Shown one piece after another: positions 48,985 to 57,250 of a stretch of DNA of 64,000 nt. The stretch comes from an uncultured Clostridia bacterium (GTDB lineage Bacteria; Bacillota; Clostridia; Oscillospirales; Acutalibacteraceae), in the NCBI GenBank assembly GCA_947625785.1, contig CANQPS010000011.1, positions 46,539-110,538 on the forward strand. The letters run 5' to 3'. Each line of letters begins with the position of its first letter. The first letter of the stretch is position 1. A program made the position numbers and the translations under genes. The notes below the pieces were generated by a model. It saw only the letters and a list, made by a program, of their open reading frames with translations, made no database searches and was not told the DNA's origin.

Positions 48985-50418
48985 TCATTCCCCCTCGATC
49001 CCGCCGAGGGAGGCGAGCAGTTTCTCGCATTTTTTCTTCTCGAGAATGCGCTCGCGGAGGAACACGGGGAGGAGATGGCTGATGAGGGATATGTTTTTCT
49101 TCACGATGTCCCTTGCCCGCTCGTAGCATTCCTGCAACTTCGCGGTGATGAAAACTTCCGTCTCCGCAAGGCGCGCCTCCGAATAGAGACCGTCGCCGCA
49201 AGCCGATTCGCTGAAATAGCGCCCGATCCCGAACATGCCGCATTCGCACATCAGGTAGAGGACCTTCTCCGCGTCGCGCAGGTCGTTCCGAAAGTCGTAC
49301 GTCCTGCCGAAAAAGAGTTCCTGCGCCGCATATCCCCCGAGGAGGACGGTCACGGCGTTCAGATAGTCCTCGCCCGAGTAGTACGCCCCCTTTTCTTCGT
49401 CTTGATCGTATCCGCCGCCGACATAGTCGTCTTCGTCCTCTTCGTCGTCTTCGTCCTCCTCAAAGTCCTCTTCGTCGTACTCCCAATCTTCGTCGTCCCC
49501 GTCCGCGCCGCTGTAGCCGTAGTCCACTTCGGAGAGGACGGCGTTGAAGAAATCATTGCAGACGGTGTACGTCTCGAGGCAGAGCAAGTAGCCGCCGTCG
49601 TTCAGGGCGCGGGCGACGATGAATGTGCCTAAATTGCGGCAGGCGATGGCCCGATCGTCGGAGAGGGAGCGCTGGCGGGGTATGTCCTCCTCCTTGATCT
49701 CGTGAAGTTTTTCCTTGATCAGGGCCTCGCTGATGACGCCGTCCTCGTCCGAGCGCAAAATGCACTCGTTGACGAAGGTCTCGAGCGCGGCACAGGAAAA
49801 GCCCGACGACAGCCCCGCGATCGCCTCCATGCTCATGCCGAAGGTGCAGGGTGAGCGGCGGGCGTAGAGTTTGAGAATGTCCCGCCGCGAGGCGAAATCG
49901 GGCAGGGACAGGCCGATCTTTTTGTCGATCCTTCCCGCGCGGACGAAGGTCGGGGGAAGGGAAGCGTAGTCGTTGCAGGTCGCGACAAAGATGATGTTCC
50001 GCGCGCTGTCCATGCCGTCGATCAGGGTCAGAAGCTGGGCAAGGACGGTCTTGGCGCGGTCGGTGACGTAGTCCTCCGTGACGTTGGGGAGGACCTTGTC
50101 CACCTCGTCAAAGAAGATCATCGCGGGCGCCCTCCCCCGCGCCGCCCGATCGAAGGTCTTCCTGATGACGCCGCAGAGGGACTCCCCGTCCCCCCCCGCG
50201 CCTGCGTCGATCCTGAAGACTTTGAGATTGCACATGCTCGCCATCACGCGGGCGAAGAGCGTCTTTCCCGTCCCCGCGCCCCCGTAAAAGATGACCCCCT
50301 TCGGCATCTTCGCGCCCCGCTTCTCATAGGTCTCCCTGTGGTTGAAGATCTCACAGAGCCGCATGAGCTCCTCCTTCTCCGCCGCATATCCTGCGATGCT
50401 GTCAAATCCGTACTGCAT
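48985..50418 (-). CDS. FtsH-like AAA protein lacking the protease active site
   Basis: A 477-residue protein. The AAA module has Walker A GGAGTGKT (about residue 45), Walker B MIFFDEVDK (about 100), ATCNDYASLPP and VRAGRIDKKI. The C-terminal region aligns with the FtsH peptidase domain (TVLLGGYAAQELFFG, NDLRDAEKVL, CECGMFGIG), but the zinc motif HEAGH is replaced by RNLGT, so metalloprotease activity is lost; the third-ligand Asp of NDL remains. There are no membrane segments. A loop of about 35 mostly acidic residues (DDEDWEYDEEDFEEDEDDEE) is inserted near 315. It may act as an unfoldase or adaptor. The start at 50418 has GGAGG 4-8 bases upstream. Confidence 0.8.
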   Translation of the reverse strand: MQYGFDSIAGYAAEKEELMRLCEIFNHRETYEKRGAKMPKGVIFYGGAGTGKTLFARVMASMCNLKVFRIDAGAGGDGESLCGVIRKTFDRAARGRAPAMIFFDEVDKVLPNVTEDYVTDRAKTVLAQLLTLIDGMDSARNIIFVATCNDYASLPPTFVRAGRIDKKIGLSLPDFASRRDILKLYARRSPCTFGMSMEAIAGLSSGFSCAALETFVNECILRSDEDGVISEALIKEKLHEIKEEDIPRQRSLSDDRAIACRNLGTFIVARALNDGGYLLCLETYTVCNDFFNAVLSEVDYGYSGADGDDEDWEYDEEDFEEDEDDEEDEDDYVGGGYDQDEEKGAYYSGEDYLNAVTVLLGGYAAQELFFGRTYDFRNDLRDAEKVLYLMCECGMFGIGRYFSESACGDGLYSEARLAETEVFITAKLQECYERARDIVKKNISLISHLLPVFLRERILEKKKCEKLLASLGGIEGE

Positions 50419-50439
50419 ACTGTCCTCCTCGTTTTTTCT

Positions 50440-50560
50440 TTCATTATACCGCCGCACGGGCGAAAAGGACAGACCGCGATCTCCGAAAATTTTTTGCCCC
50501 CTTTTTTATGGGTACGTACCGTGAAAAATGCTTGATTTTTGCCCCCTTTTCGGGTACAAT
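50440..50560. promoter_or_regulatory. Divergent control region between pseudo-FtsH and WYL genes
   Basis: Plus strand: TTGATT (50532-50537), 17-base spacer, TACAAT (50555-50560). Minus strand: TATAAT near 50444-50449. TTTTTGCCCCCTTTT occurs twice, near 50491 and 50536, each followed by GGGTAC, and GGTACGTACC (50511-50520) is a perfect palindrome. These are likely operator sites shared by both genes. Confidence 0.6.
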
Positions 50561-50582
50561 CATACCATCAGGAGGAAAGTAC

Positions 50583-51575
50583 ATGGATGAAAAAATGAAA
50601 GTCAGCCTGCCGCGGACCGTCCTCGACGTCCTCAAGAAGGACTGCGAGGATTTCAAATTCGTGAAGGAGAACGGGAAGACGACCAACTTCAATCTCTTCG
50701 TCAATACCCTCATCGCGAACTTCTACGAGACCTTTTCGGCCAGTGAAGAGAAACTGTGCGACGAGCTCCGCGCGGCCCTTTCCGCCGTGCCCGAATATTA
50801 CAGGGAGGACGCCCTCAAGAAGGTCCTGAAAGTCCTCGCGAAGCGTCCCTCGGGCGCGGAAGAGCGGGAGGGCTCGGCCGTCTTCTCCTTCAAGCCGACA
50901 AAGCTCTCCCGTCAGGCGGTCGTCTGCATCGGGAATGCCATTCTGCAGGACGAGTCCCTCTCCTCCTTCTACCGAAGAATGTTTTCGGCCTATGCCGAAA
51001 AGACCAAGAACGAGCGCGAAAAGATCCTCTATGCGGAGGTCTACGCCGTCTTCCGCAGGGCGGCCGCCAAGGGCGCAAGGGTGTGCATTGAGCTGAAAAA
51101 CGGGAATGTCATGGGGCGCGCGTGCGTCTATTCGGTCAGTCCCGCCAAGGACGAGCTCTTCAATTATATCCTTCTCTTCGACGGAAAACACAATGTGACC
51201 ATTCGTCTCGCCTCGGTGAAGTCGGCTTCCCTCCTTCCCGAGCACGCCGAGATCCCCAAGGAAAACGCCGCCCTCTTTGACCGACAGATCGCCTGCGGGG
51301 CGCAATATCCGATGTACAGCACGGACAGGGAGCCCATCAAGGTGCGGCTGACCGAGCAGGGGCAGGAGCTCTTCCGCAAGATCTACCTCTACCGCCCGAC
51401 GCCGATCTCTGTCGAGGGGGACGTCTACACCTTCGACTGTTCGTCGAATCAACTCCTCTACTACTTCGAACGGTTCGGCGACCGCGCCCTCATTCTCTCG
51501 CCCAAGAAGATCGGCATCTTCATGCGCAATTACTACTATTTTGCCCTCAAAAAATACAAATCGCTCTACCCGTGA
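50583..51575 (+). CDS. WYL-domain protein with RHH-like N-terminus
   Basis: A 330-residue protein. The start (KMKVSLPRTVLDVLKKDCED, NFNLFVNTLIANFYE) looks like a ribbon-helix-helix DNA-binding segment. From about residue 180 (VCIELKNGNVMGRACVYSVS, NYILLFDGKHNVTIRLASVK) to the end (RFGDRALILSPKKI) it has a WYL domain, a ligand-binding module, often for nucleic-acid or nucleotide signals, found in regulators of stress and phage defence. GGAGG lies 6 bases upstream. It faces the pseudo-FtsH gene across repeated motifs and probably regulates it. Confidence 0.7.
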   Translation: MDEKMKVSLPRTVLDVLKKDCEDFKFVKENGKTTNFNLFVNTLIANFYETFSASEEKLCDELRAALSAVPEYYREDALKKVLKVLAKRPSGAEEREGSAVFSFKPTKLSRQAVVCIGNAILQDESLSSFYRRMFSAYAEKTKNEREKILYAEVYAVFRRAAAKGARVCIELKNGNVMGRACVYSVSPAKDELFNYILLFDGKHNVTIRLASVKSASLLPEHAEIPKENAALFDRQIACGAQYPMYSTDREPIKVRLTEQGQELFRKIYLYRPTPISVEGDVYTFDCSSNQLLYYFERFGDRALILSPKKIGIFMRNYYYFALKKYKSLYP

Positions 51576-52019
51576 TCCCGATCAATTCCCCGCGCACCAT
51601 TCTGGTGAAGGGGTGAGGTATGATTGGCCGTTGCCCACCCCCCTACCCCCCTCCCATGGAGGGGGTGAGAGCCTCCCCCTCGGGTGGTCCTCCGTTTTTT
51701 CGCCTGCCCCCTTTCCAAGGGGGCGGGGTAGGGGTGGGGGTTCATTCTTGTTTCTGTCCCCATGCTCATGTTGAGGCGTAGCCGAAACATCTCATAAACC
51801 TACGGACTCCGTTTGAGGGGATCCTTCACTGCGTTCAGAATGAGTGCGGAAAATGGGCGGCGAAACACCCCCTCACCGCCTACGGCGGAGCTCCCCCTCA
51901 AGGGGGCGCCGAGACTTGCCCACCCCTCGAGGGGTGGGTGTCACGTAGTGACGGAAGGGGTGTCATTCCGAATCTCCCCCCCGCCGCAATTTTTAATTTT
52001 TAATTTTTAATTCCAAAAG
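51576..52019. repeat. Repeat-rich intergenic region, no gene
   Basis: It contains GCCCACCCCCCTACCCCCCT, CATGTTGAGGCGTAGCCGAA, TTCACTGCGTTCAGAATGA and GGGTGTCACGTAGTGACGGA motifs of the dispersed families. AATTTTTAATTTTTAATTTT at about 51989-52008 precedes the tldD promoter like an UP element. Confidence 0.7.
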
Positions 52020-52048
52020 TTGACATTATTTATAAATCATGGTATAAT
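52020..52048 (+). promoter_or_regulatory. Promoter of the tldD-pmbA operon
   Basis: TTGACA (52020-52025), 17-base spacer ending CATGG, TATAAT (52043-52048), 33 bases before the ATG. Confidence 0.9.
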
Positions 52049-52081
52049 CCAATATAATTTCACAGGCAGCAGGGAGGAAAT

Positions 52082-53416
52082 ATGTATAAATTCAGAAAAG
52101 GTTTTTATTCCGACGTGCGCATCGAGGATCGGTGCACGACTCACCTTCAGCTCAGGAACGGGGAATTGCACGAGGCGAAGGTCACTTCCGAGAAGAAGGC
52201 CTTCGTGCGGGTGTACGACGGGAAGATGTGGTATTACACTTCGACGGACGACGTCGGGGCCATTCAGGAGGCCCTCGACAAGCTCTATTCGTATGCCGAG
52301 CCCTCCTCCGAGATCGAAAATGACCCCATCGTCTCCCGCTTTCAGGCCAACAGGGACGTGAAGATCGTCTTTGCCAACAGGTGCGTGAAAAATGTCCCCT
52401 TGGAGCAGAAATTACAGCTCATCGCCGAAACTGCCGAGAAACTGAAAAGCCCCCTCTGCAACTTTGCGGGGGCGCAGTACATCGACCGCTATTCCCTCTA
52501 TGAGTTCTATTCCTCCAAGGGCGCGGATATCAAATACGATTTCCAGACCTGCGGCGTCGCCTACATCATGGCGTTTACCTGCGGCGAGGAGTCAATGCAT
52601 GAGATGCTCTCCAAGGCGCGCACTTCCTTTGGGGATCTCTCGTACACAGACGAGGAACTTCACGATTTTGTCGCCCGCTGTGAGGACTTTATTCAAAACG
52701 CCGTCCCCGTCAAGGCGGGGAGCTATCCCGTCGTCCTTGCCCCCATTGCCACGGGCGTGTTCGCGCACGAGAGCTTCGGGCACAAGTCGGAGAGCGATTT
52801 CATGCTCGGCGACGAGGCGATGGCAGAGGAGTGGAAGCTCGGGAAAAAGGTCGCAAGCCCCATTCTCACCATTCGCGAGAGCGGCGTCTTCGAGGGGAGC
52901 GGATATGTCCCCTACGACGACGAAGGGACGGCGGCGACGGACACTTATCTCATCAAGGACGGCGTCCTGTCGGGGCGGCTGCACAGCGCGGCGACGGCCG
53001 CGGCCCTCGGCGAGGCCCTCACGGGGAACGCCCGCGCCATCAACTGCGACTTTGAACCCATCGTCCGCATGACGACGACGTACGTCGAGAACGGGAGGAG
53101 CAGTTTTGACGAGCTCATCGCTCCCATCAAATACGGCTACTACATCTGGTCGGTCAAGCACGGGAGCGGAATGTCCACCTTCACCATGGCCCCCAACATC
53201 GCCTATGAGATCGTGGACGGGAAGATCGGGCGGCCCGTCAAGATCTCCGTCATCACGGGGAACGTCTTCGAGACGCTCGGCCTCATCGACGGCGTCGGAA
53301 ACGACAAGGAACTTTTGAGCTTCGTCACAGGCGGTTGCGGGAAACTGGAACAATTCCCGCTCAACGTCGGAATGGGCGGCCCCCATATCCGCATTTCAAA
53401 AATGAACGTTCAGTGA
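52082..53416 (+). CDS. tldD: TldD-family metallopeptidase
   Basis: A 444-residue protein with the zinc motif HESFGHKSE (HExxxH) in APIATGVFAHESFGHKSESD, followed by EGSGYVPYDDEG, LHSAATAAALG and a C-terminal KISVITGNVFETL region with a closing TGGCGKLEQFPLNVGMGG. TldD with its partner PmbA (TldE) trims unfolded peptides and matures some ribosomal peptides. GGAGG lies 6 bases upstream. It forms an operon with the pmbA-like gene 8 bases downstream. Confidence 0.94.
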   Translation: MYKFRKGFYSDVRIEDRCTTHLQLRNGELHEAKVTSEKKAFVRVYDGKMWYYTSTDDVGAIQEALDKLYSYAEPSSEIENDPIVSRFQANRDVKIVFANRCVKNVPLEQKLQLIAETAEKLKSPLCNFAGAQYIDRYSLYEFYSSKGADIKYDFQTCGVAYIMAFTCGEESMHEMLSKARTSFGDLSYTDEELHDFVARCEDFIQNAVPVKAGSYPVVLAPIATGVFAHESFGHKSESDFMLGDEAMAEEWKLGKKVASPILTIRESGVFEGSGYVPYDDEGTAATDTYLIKDGVLSGRLHSAATAAALGEALTGNARAINCDFEPIVRMTTTYVENGRSSFDELIAPIKYGYYIWSVKHGSGMSTFTMAPNIAYEIVDGKIGRPVKISVITGNVFETLGLIDGVGNDKELLSFVTGGCGKLEQFPLNVGMGGPHIRISKMNVQ

Positions 53417-53424
53417 GGCGCACC

Positions 53425-54651
53425 ATGAAAACAGAAAAACTCGTCACGAAAACTTCAAACCTTACCCTCAATATCGTTGCGAACCTTGTGGAGAGCCTGC
53501 GCATCAACGACAGCACGCACAACACGTTCCGCATCTATGAAAACGGCGCGATCGGCGTCGCAGGCTCCATCGGAGAAGCGGATTGGGCGGCGCTTGAGGC
53601 CGAGGCGCGGGAAAAGCTCGCGCAGGGCATTCCCTATCCCGAGACCCACGCCCCCGCCCGCACCATCGATGCGGACGCGGAGCATGAGATCGTCGGCGAG
53701 AAGGACTTTATCCCGAAGATGAAACACCTCCTCTCCCGTCTCGCCGCCGAAAATCCCGACTTCCTCTTCGGCAACAAGATCCAGCTCAATACGACAGCTT
53801 CGAGCTACGAAAACAGCGACGGCGAACGCTATACCTACCGCGGAAACAGGCTTTTGATCGTCCTCACCCTCAAATGCAAGGGCTCCGCCAACATCGTGGA
53901 CGAGAGCTACGAAGCCGAGAGCGACTATTTCGACGAGGACGAGATCTGCCGCGACGTCAGGATAAAGTGCGAGGCTTTCCTCCACGGCCTGCCCCATGTC
54001 GAGGAGGACGAAGTGACCGTCATCGGCGACTTTGAACCGCTTCAATATGCGGCACAGCATTTCCTCGCCGACCTCTACTTCAACAACGCCTCCCTCCTCG
54101 CGGGCAAGCTCGGGCAGAAGCTGTTCAGCGAAAAACTCACCCTTCAAATCGACCGCGACCCCGCGCGGCAGCTCTGCCTCCCCTTCTTCGATGCGGAGGG
54201 CGTTGTCAATGAGAATTACGTCAACTATCTGGTCCGCAAGGGCGTCTTTGAACATGTCCTCACCTGCAAACGTTCCGCCGCACAATACGGGGCGGAGAAC
54301 ATTGGCTGTGCCGAGGCCGACTACAACGGCGTGCCCGACGCGGGCGGCAGAGGATTCGATGTCGCGGACACGGCGGAGAAGCTCTCGGAACTGATCCGCG
54401 GGAAGGCCGTCTTTCTCTCCGCCACGAGCGGCGGGGACATGACTCCTTCGGGCGACATCAGCATGCCCGTCCTCACCTCCTATCTCTATGAGGACGGCCT
54501 CCTCCTCGGAAAGCTCCCCGAATACGCCCTCACGTTCAATCTGTTCGACCTGCTCGGCAAGGACCTCGTCGGCGTCACGCAGAAGGGGCTCTTCTCCTTC
54601 GGCCGACACAAATACCTCATCTACCGCGCCAAGATCGTCAACAAGGCGTAA
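53425..54651 (+). CDS. pmbA: PmbA/TldE-like partner of TldD
   Basis: A 408-residue protein of the same superfamily, without the HExxxH motif, as expected for the non-catalytic partner. Features include LVESLRINDSTHNTFRIYEN, SSYENSDGERYTYRGN, GDFEPLQYAAQHFLADLY and DMTPSGDISMPVLTSYLYE. Sequence divergence from Proteobacterial PmbA is large, but position and length fit. It is presumably the heterodimer partner of TldD. Confidence 0.85.
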   Translation: MKTEKLVTKTSNLTLNIVANLVESLRINDSTHNTFRIYENGAIGVAGSIGEADWAALEAEAREKLAQGIPYPETHAPARTIDADAEHEIVGEKDFIPKMKHLLSRLAAENPDFLFGNKIQLNTTASSYENSDGERYTYRGNRLLIVLTLKCKGSANIVDESYEAESDYFDEDEICRDVRIKCEAFLHGLPHVEEDEVTVIGDFEPLQYAAQHFLADLYFNNASLLAGKLGQKLFSEKLTLQIDRDPARQLCLPFFDAEGVVNENYVNYLVRKGVFEHVLTCKRSAAQYGAENIGCAEADYNGVPDAGGRGFDVADTAEKLSELIRGKAVFLSATSGGDMTPSGDISMPVLTSYLYEDGLLLGKLPEYALTFNLFDLLGKDLVGVTQKGLFSFGRHKYLIYRAKIVNKA

Positions 54652-54660
54652 ATTTGCAGA

Positions 54661-54702
54661 ATAAACAAATGCCGTCGAATTGTTTCGACGGCATTTGTTT
54701 AT
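54661..54702. terminator. Bidirectional terminator
   Basis: ATAAACAAATGCCGTCGAAT and its near-perfect complement form a 20-bp stem, T-rich at both ends. It serves the tldD operon and, from the other side, the XRE gene whose last codons overlap it. Confidence 0.9.
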
Positions 54703-55043
54703 AAATGTTCGGCATTCTTCCAAAGTTTTAATGTTTGAAGGGCAAGTTCCTTCATCTGCGGAGACATAGCATGAAACACATCGATGATTGCTTTGTCTTC
54801 TGGCGTCAACAGATTCGGCTGAACCACCAAGCCAAAATCGTCCGAACGACCCACCAAATAGTCGGCAGAACAATTAAAATAATCCGCCAATCGCACAATA
54901 TAAGAGAGCTTCGGCTCGGCAAGCTGATTTTCCCATTTACAAATGGCGGTATCGCTCACACCGATCGCTTTCGCAAGCGCCATAAGCGACAAGCCGCACT
55001 CTTCCCGTAGCTCTTTGATGCGTTGACCATAGTTCGTTCCCAT
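54699..55043 (-). CDS. XRE-family regulator of the SPFH/zinc-ribbon cluster
   Basis: A 114-residue protein: GQRIKELREECGLSLMALAK, GVSDTAICKWENQLAEPKLS, YIVRLADYFNCSADYLVGR is a textbook Cro/C1 helix-turn-helix; the C-terminal 45 residues are helical. The ATG at 55043 has GAGG upstream. It is divergent from the SPFH gene, and an 11-bp inverted repeat overlaps that gene's promoter. Confidence 0.88.
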   Translation of the reverse strand: MGTNYGQRIKELREECGLSLMALAKAIGVSDTAICKWENQLAEPKLSYIVRLADYFNCSADYLVGRSDDFGLVVQPNLLTPEDKAIIDVFHAMSPQMKELALQTLKLWKNAEHL

Positions 55044-55098
55044 AGTGATCTGCCTCAAACTTTTTTCAACATCATACCAACTTTTCTTTGTTTTCTCA

Positions 55099-55145
55099 TT
55101 GACATTTCTGAAAGTTTGTGATAAAGTAGTGTTGTCACAAACTTT
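55099..55145 (+). promoter_or_regulatory. Promoter with operator of the SPFH gene
   Basis: TTGACA (55099-55104), 17-base spacer, TAAAGT (55122-55127). AAAGTTTGTGA (55111-55121) and TCACAAACTTT (55135-55145) form a perfect 11-bp inverted repeat across the -10 and start region; a repressor bound there would block transcription. Confidence 0.8.
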
Positions 55146-55183
55146 ATTTTGTGCAACAAGAGAGTAATCAACAAAGGAAGATT

Positions 55184-56329
55184 ATGGCACGCATCGCGGA
55201 TATTATTAAGTACGAAGGAGACAATACCACCTTTATATGGAAGCATCCTTGCGAAGATTTTAATTCGCTCACCCAACTGATCGTCCATGAATCGCAGGAG
55301 GCGCTTTTCTTCATGAACGGACAGGCGCTCGACCTGTTCGGCGCGGGACGTTACACGCTCGAGACGCAGAATATTCCCCTCATCGGAAAAGCGCTCAATC
55401 GCGCTACGGATGACAAAACGCCCTTTCACTGCGAAGTTTATTTCATCAACAAGACGGAGCAAATGGCGATCAGGTGGGGAACGGATTCCAGGGTGCAGTA
55501 TGTGGAACCGACCTATAAGTTCCCTATTTCGATCGGCGCAAGCGGCGAAATGAGTTTGCGCGCGGAAGATTCCCGCAAATTGCTCTTAAAACTTGTCGGC
55601 ACGGAAAATGATTTGAACCAACAAAAGTTGGTCGGATTTTTCCGTGCTTTTTTGATGACGAGAATCAAGACCTATATCGCCCAAGTTGTCAAAACAAATG
55701 CGATCAACATCTTTGAGATCGACGAAAATCTCACGGTTTTTTCCGAAGCGATCAAAAAACTCCTCATTGATGATTTTGCAGATTACGGCGTTGCGCTCGA
55801 AAAGTTTTTCGTCACGACGATCGTAAAACCCGACGGCGATCCGCAGTATGAGAAGTTCAAAGAACTGCATTTCCGTCAATATGCCGACATCGCCGAGGCA
55901 AAATTGCGCCAGCAGACAGACCTCATCTATGCGCAGACGGAAGCGCAGAAACTCATCATCGATTCGCAAGCGCAGGCGACGAAGCGCGCGCAAGAGGGCT
56001 ACACCTATCAGCAGGAACGCGGGTTCGACGTAGCGGAAAAGGTTGCAGAAAATGAAGCGGTCGGGCAATTCACCAATATGGGCGTGGGACTCGGCACGAT
56101 GGCGGGAGTTGGAGGTGCCGTCGCGGGAATGGTCGGCGGAACGATGAAGGAGGCAGTGAATGAAACGGCGATCCCGCGCGTTCAAAAATGCACAAACTGC
56201 GGCGTTGTGTTGGCGGCGGGCACAAAATTCTGCCCCGAATGCGGGACGAAAGTCATTTCGGTCTGCCCGAAGTGCGGGAGGCCCGTAAACGGCTCAAAAT
56301 TTTGCCCCGAATGCGGAGAAAAATTGTGA
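55184..56329 (+). CDS. SPFH-domain protein with C-terminal zinc ribbons (YdjI-like)
   Basis: A 381-residue protein. Residues 20-300 are an SPFH/prohibitin-like module of the YdjI 'virion core protein' type: IKYEGDNTTFIWKHPCEDFN, VHESQEALFFMNGQALDLF, GRYTLET and a helical KLRQQTDLIYAQTEAQKLII segment. Gly-rich GVGLGTMAGVGG follows, then two zinc ribbons (CTNCG..CPECG and CPKCG..CPECG). In Bacillus YdjI works with phage-shock-type proteins at the membrane. The ATG at 55184 has GGAAG upstream. Confidence 0.88.
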   Translation: MARIADIIKYEGDNTTFIWKHPCEDFNSLTQLIVHESQEALFFMNGQALDLFGAGRYTLETQNIPLIGKALNRATDDKTPFHCEVYFINKTEQMAIRWGTDSRVQYVEPTYKFPISIGASGEMSLRAEDSRKLLLKLVGTENDLNQQKLVGFFRAFLMTRIKTYIAQVVKTNAINIFEIDENLTVFSEAIKKLLIDDFADYGVALEKFFVTTIVKPDGDPQYEKFKELHFRQYADIAEAKLRQQTDLIYAQTEAQKLIIDSQAQATKRAQEGYTYQQERGFDVAEKVAENEAVGQFTNMGVGLGTMAGVGGAVAGMVGGTMKEAVNETAIPRVQKCTNCGVVLAAGTKFCPECGTKVISVCPKCGRPVNGSKFCPECGEKL

Positions 56330-56337
56330 GGTGATCC

Positions 56338-57039
56338 ATGAATAAGAAATTTGTGTCCTATCTCATTTGTTGGGCGATCTTCCTTGCGCTCTTTCATGTG
56401 ATCGTGTTTGTCACGCCGAGCGAGATCGCAGGTATGAGCAAATTCGGCGGTGGATTCTGGATCGGCTACGGATTTACGCTCGCAGCGTTTTTAGGACAGC
56501 TTTTGTGTGCATGGCTCGCTTTTCGGGTGGGCGAAAAACCTAAACTCTTCTATAAACTTCCCCTCGTTTTCATTAGCTTCACAACGCTGGTTTTGACCAT
56601 GATTGCTACGACCGTCTTCATGGCCGTGCCGCAAGTACCCGCATGGATCGCCGCAATCGTCTGTAGCGTCCTGACGGCGTTCGGCGCGCTTGCGGCAATA
56701 AGGGCAAAAGCCGCTGCGGAAACGGTTTCGGAAATCGACGAAAAAGTAAAGGCAAAGACCGCTTTTATCAAAGAACTGACGGCACGAGCAGAGAGCGTTT
56801 TGGCGGGAGCGCAAACTCCCGAACTTAAAACGGAGGCAAAGAGAGTCTACGAAGCGATCCGCTACAGTGACCCGATGTCAAATAAGGCGCTTGCAGAGAT
56901 CGAGGCGAAGATCGCAGTACCATTTGAAAGGTTTGCGAAGAGTGTTTCCTCGGGCGACGTGGCGGGAACAAAATTGGCGGCGGAAAATTTAATATTGTTG
57001 CTCAACGAAAGAGCGGCAAAATGCAAATTATTGAAATAA
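56338..57039 (+). CDS. Membrane protein of the SPFH cluster
   Basis: A 233-residue protein. The first 125 residues hold four hydrophobic segments (YLICWAIFLALFHVIVFV; FWIGYGFTLAAFLGQLLCAW; LVFISFTTLVLTMIATTVF; IAAIVCSVLTAFGALAAI). The rest is a cytoplasmic helical domain (AKTAFIKELTARAESVL, VYEAIRYSDPMSNKALAEIE). No family recognised. It lies 8 bases after the SPFH gene and is presumably its membrane partner. Confidence 0.65.
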   Translation: MNKKFVSYLICWAIFLALFHVIVFVTPSEIAGMSKFGGGFWIGYGFTLAAFLGQLLCAWLAFRVGEKPKLFYKLPLVFISFTTLVLTMIATTVFMAVPQVPAWIAAIVCSVLTAFGALAAIRAKAAAETVSEIDEKVKAKTAFIKELTARAESVLAGAQTPELKTEAKRVYEAIRYSDPMSNKALAEIEAKIAVPFERFAKSVSSGDVAGTKLAAENLILLLNERAAKCKLLK

Positions 57040-57052
57040 GAGGAGGTAAAAG

Positions 57053-57250
57053 ATGGCAGATATTGGAACGTTGGAGGCTTCAAAACGCTGGGGATATGCT
57101 CAGGCAACAATAAGCAAATGGTGTAGACAAGGGTTAATTCCTGGAGCCACACAAGATAAAATCGGTTCAGATTGGCATATTCCCGAAAATACGAAATGCC
57201 CTAAAAAAATAAAACAAGGGAGAATAACAAATGAAGCAGTTAAAATGTGA
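57053..57250 (+). CDS. Small helix-turn-helix (MerR/excisionase-like) protein
   Basis: A 65-residue protein: TLEASKRWGYAQATISKWCR and GLIPGATQDKIGSDWHIPEN is the helix-turn-helix plus wing of HTH_17/excisionase-type proteins. GGAGG precedes the ATG. It overlaps the next gene by 20 bases. Within an operon of zinc-ribbon proteins it may be a local regulator rather than a phage excisionase. Confidence 0.7.
   Translation: MADIGTLEASKRWGYAQATISKWCRQGLIPGATQDKIGSDWHIPENTKCPKKIKQGRITNEAVKM

Noticed and set aside
53455..54873. A 472-codon minus-strand frame
   Set aside because: Antisense to the pmbA-like gene and running through a bidirectional terminator; no protein motifs.
57053..57250. The small helix-turn-helix protein as a prophage excisionase
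   Set aside because: No integrase or phage genes are nearby; it overlaps a zinc-ribbon gene of the same operon.
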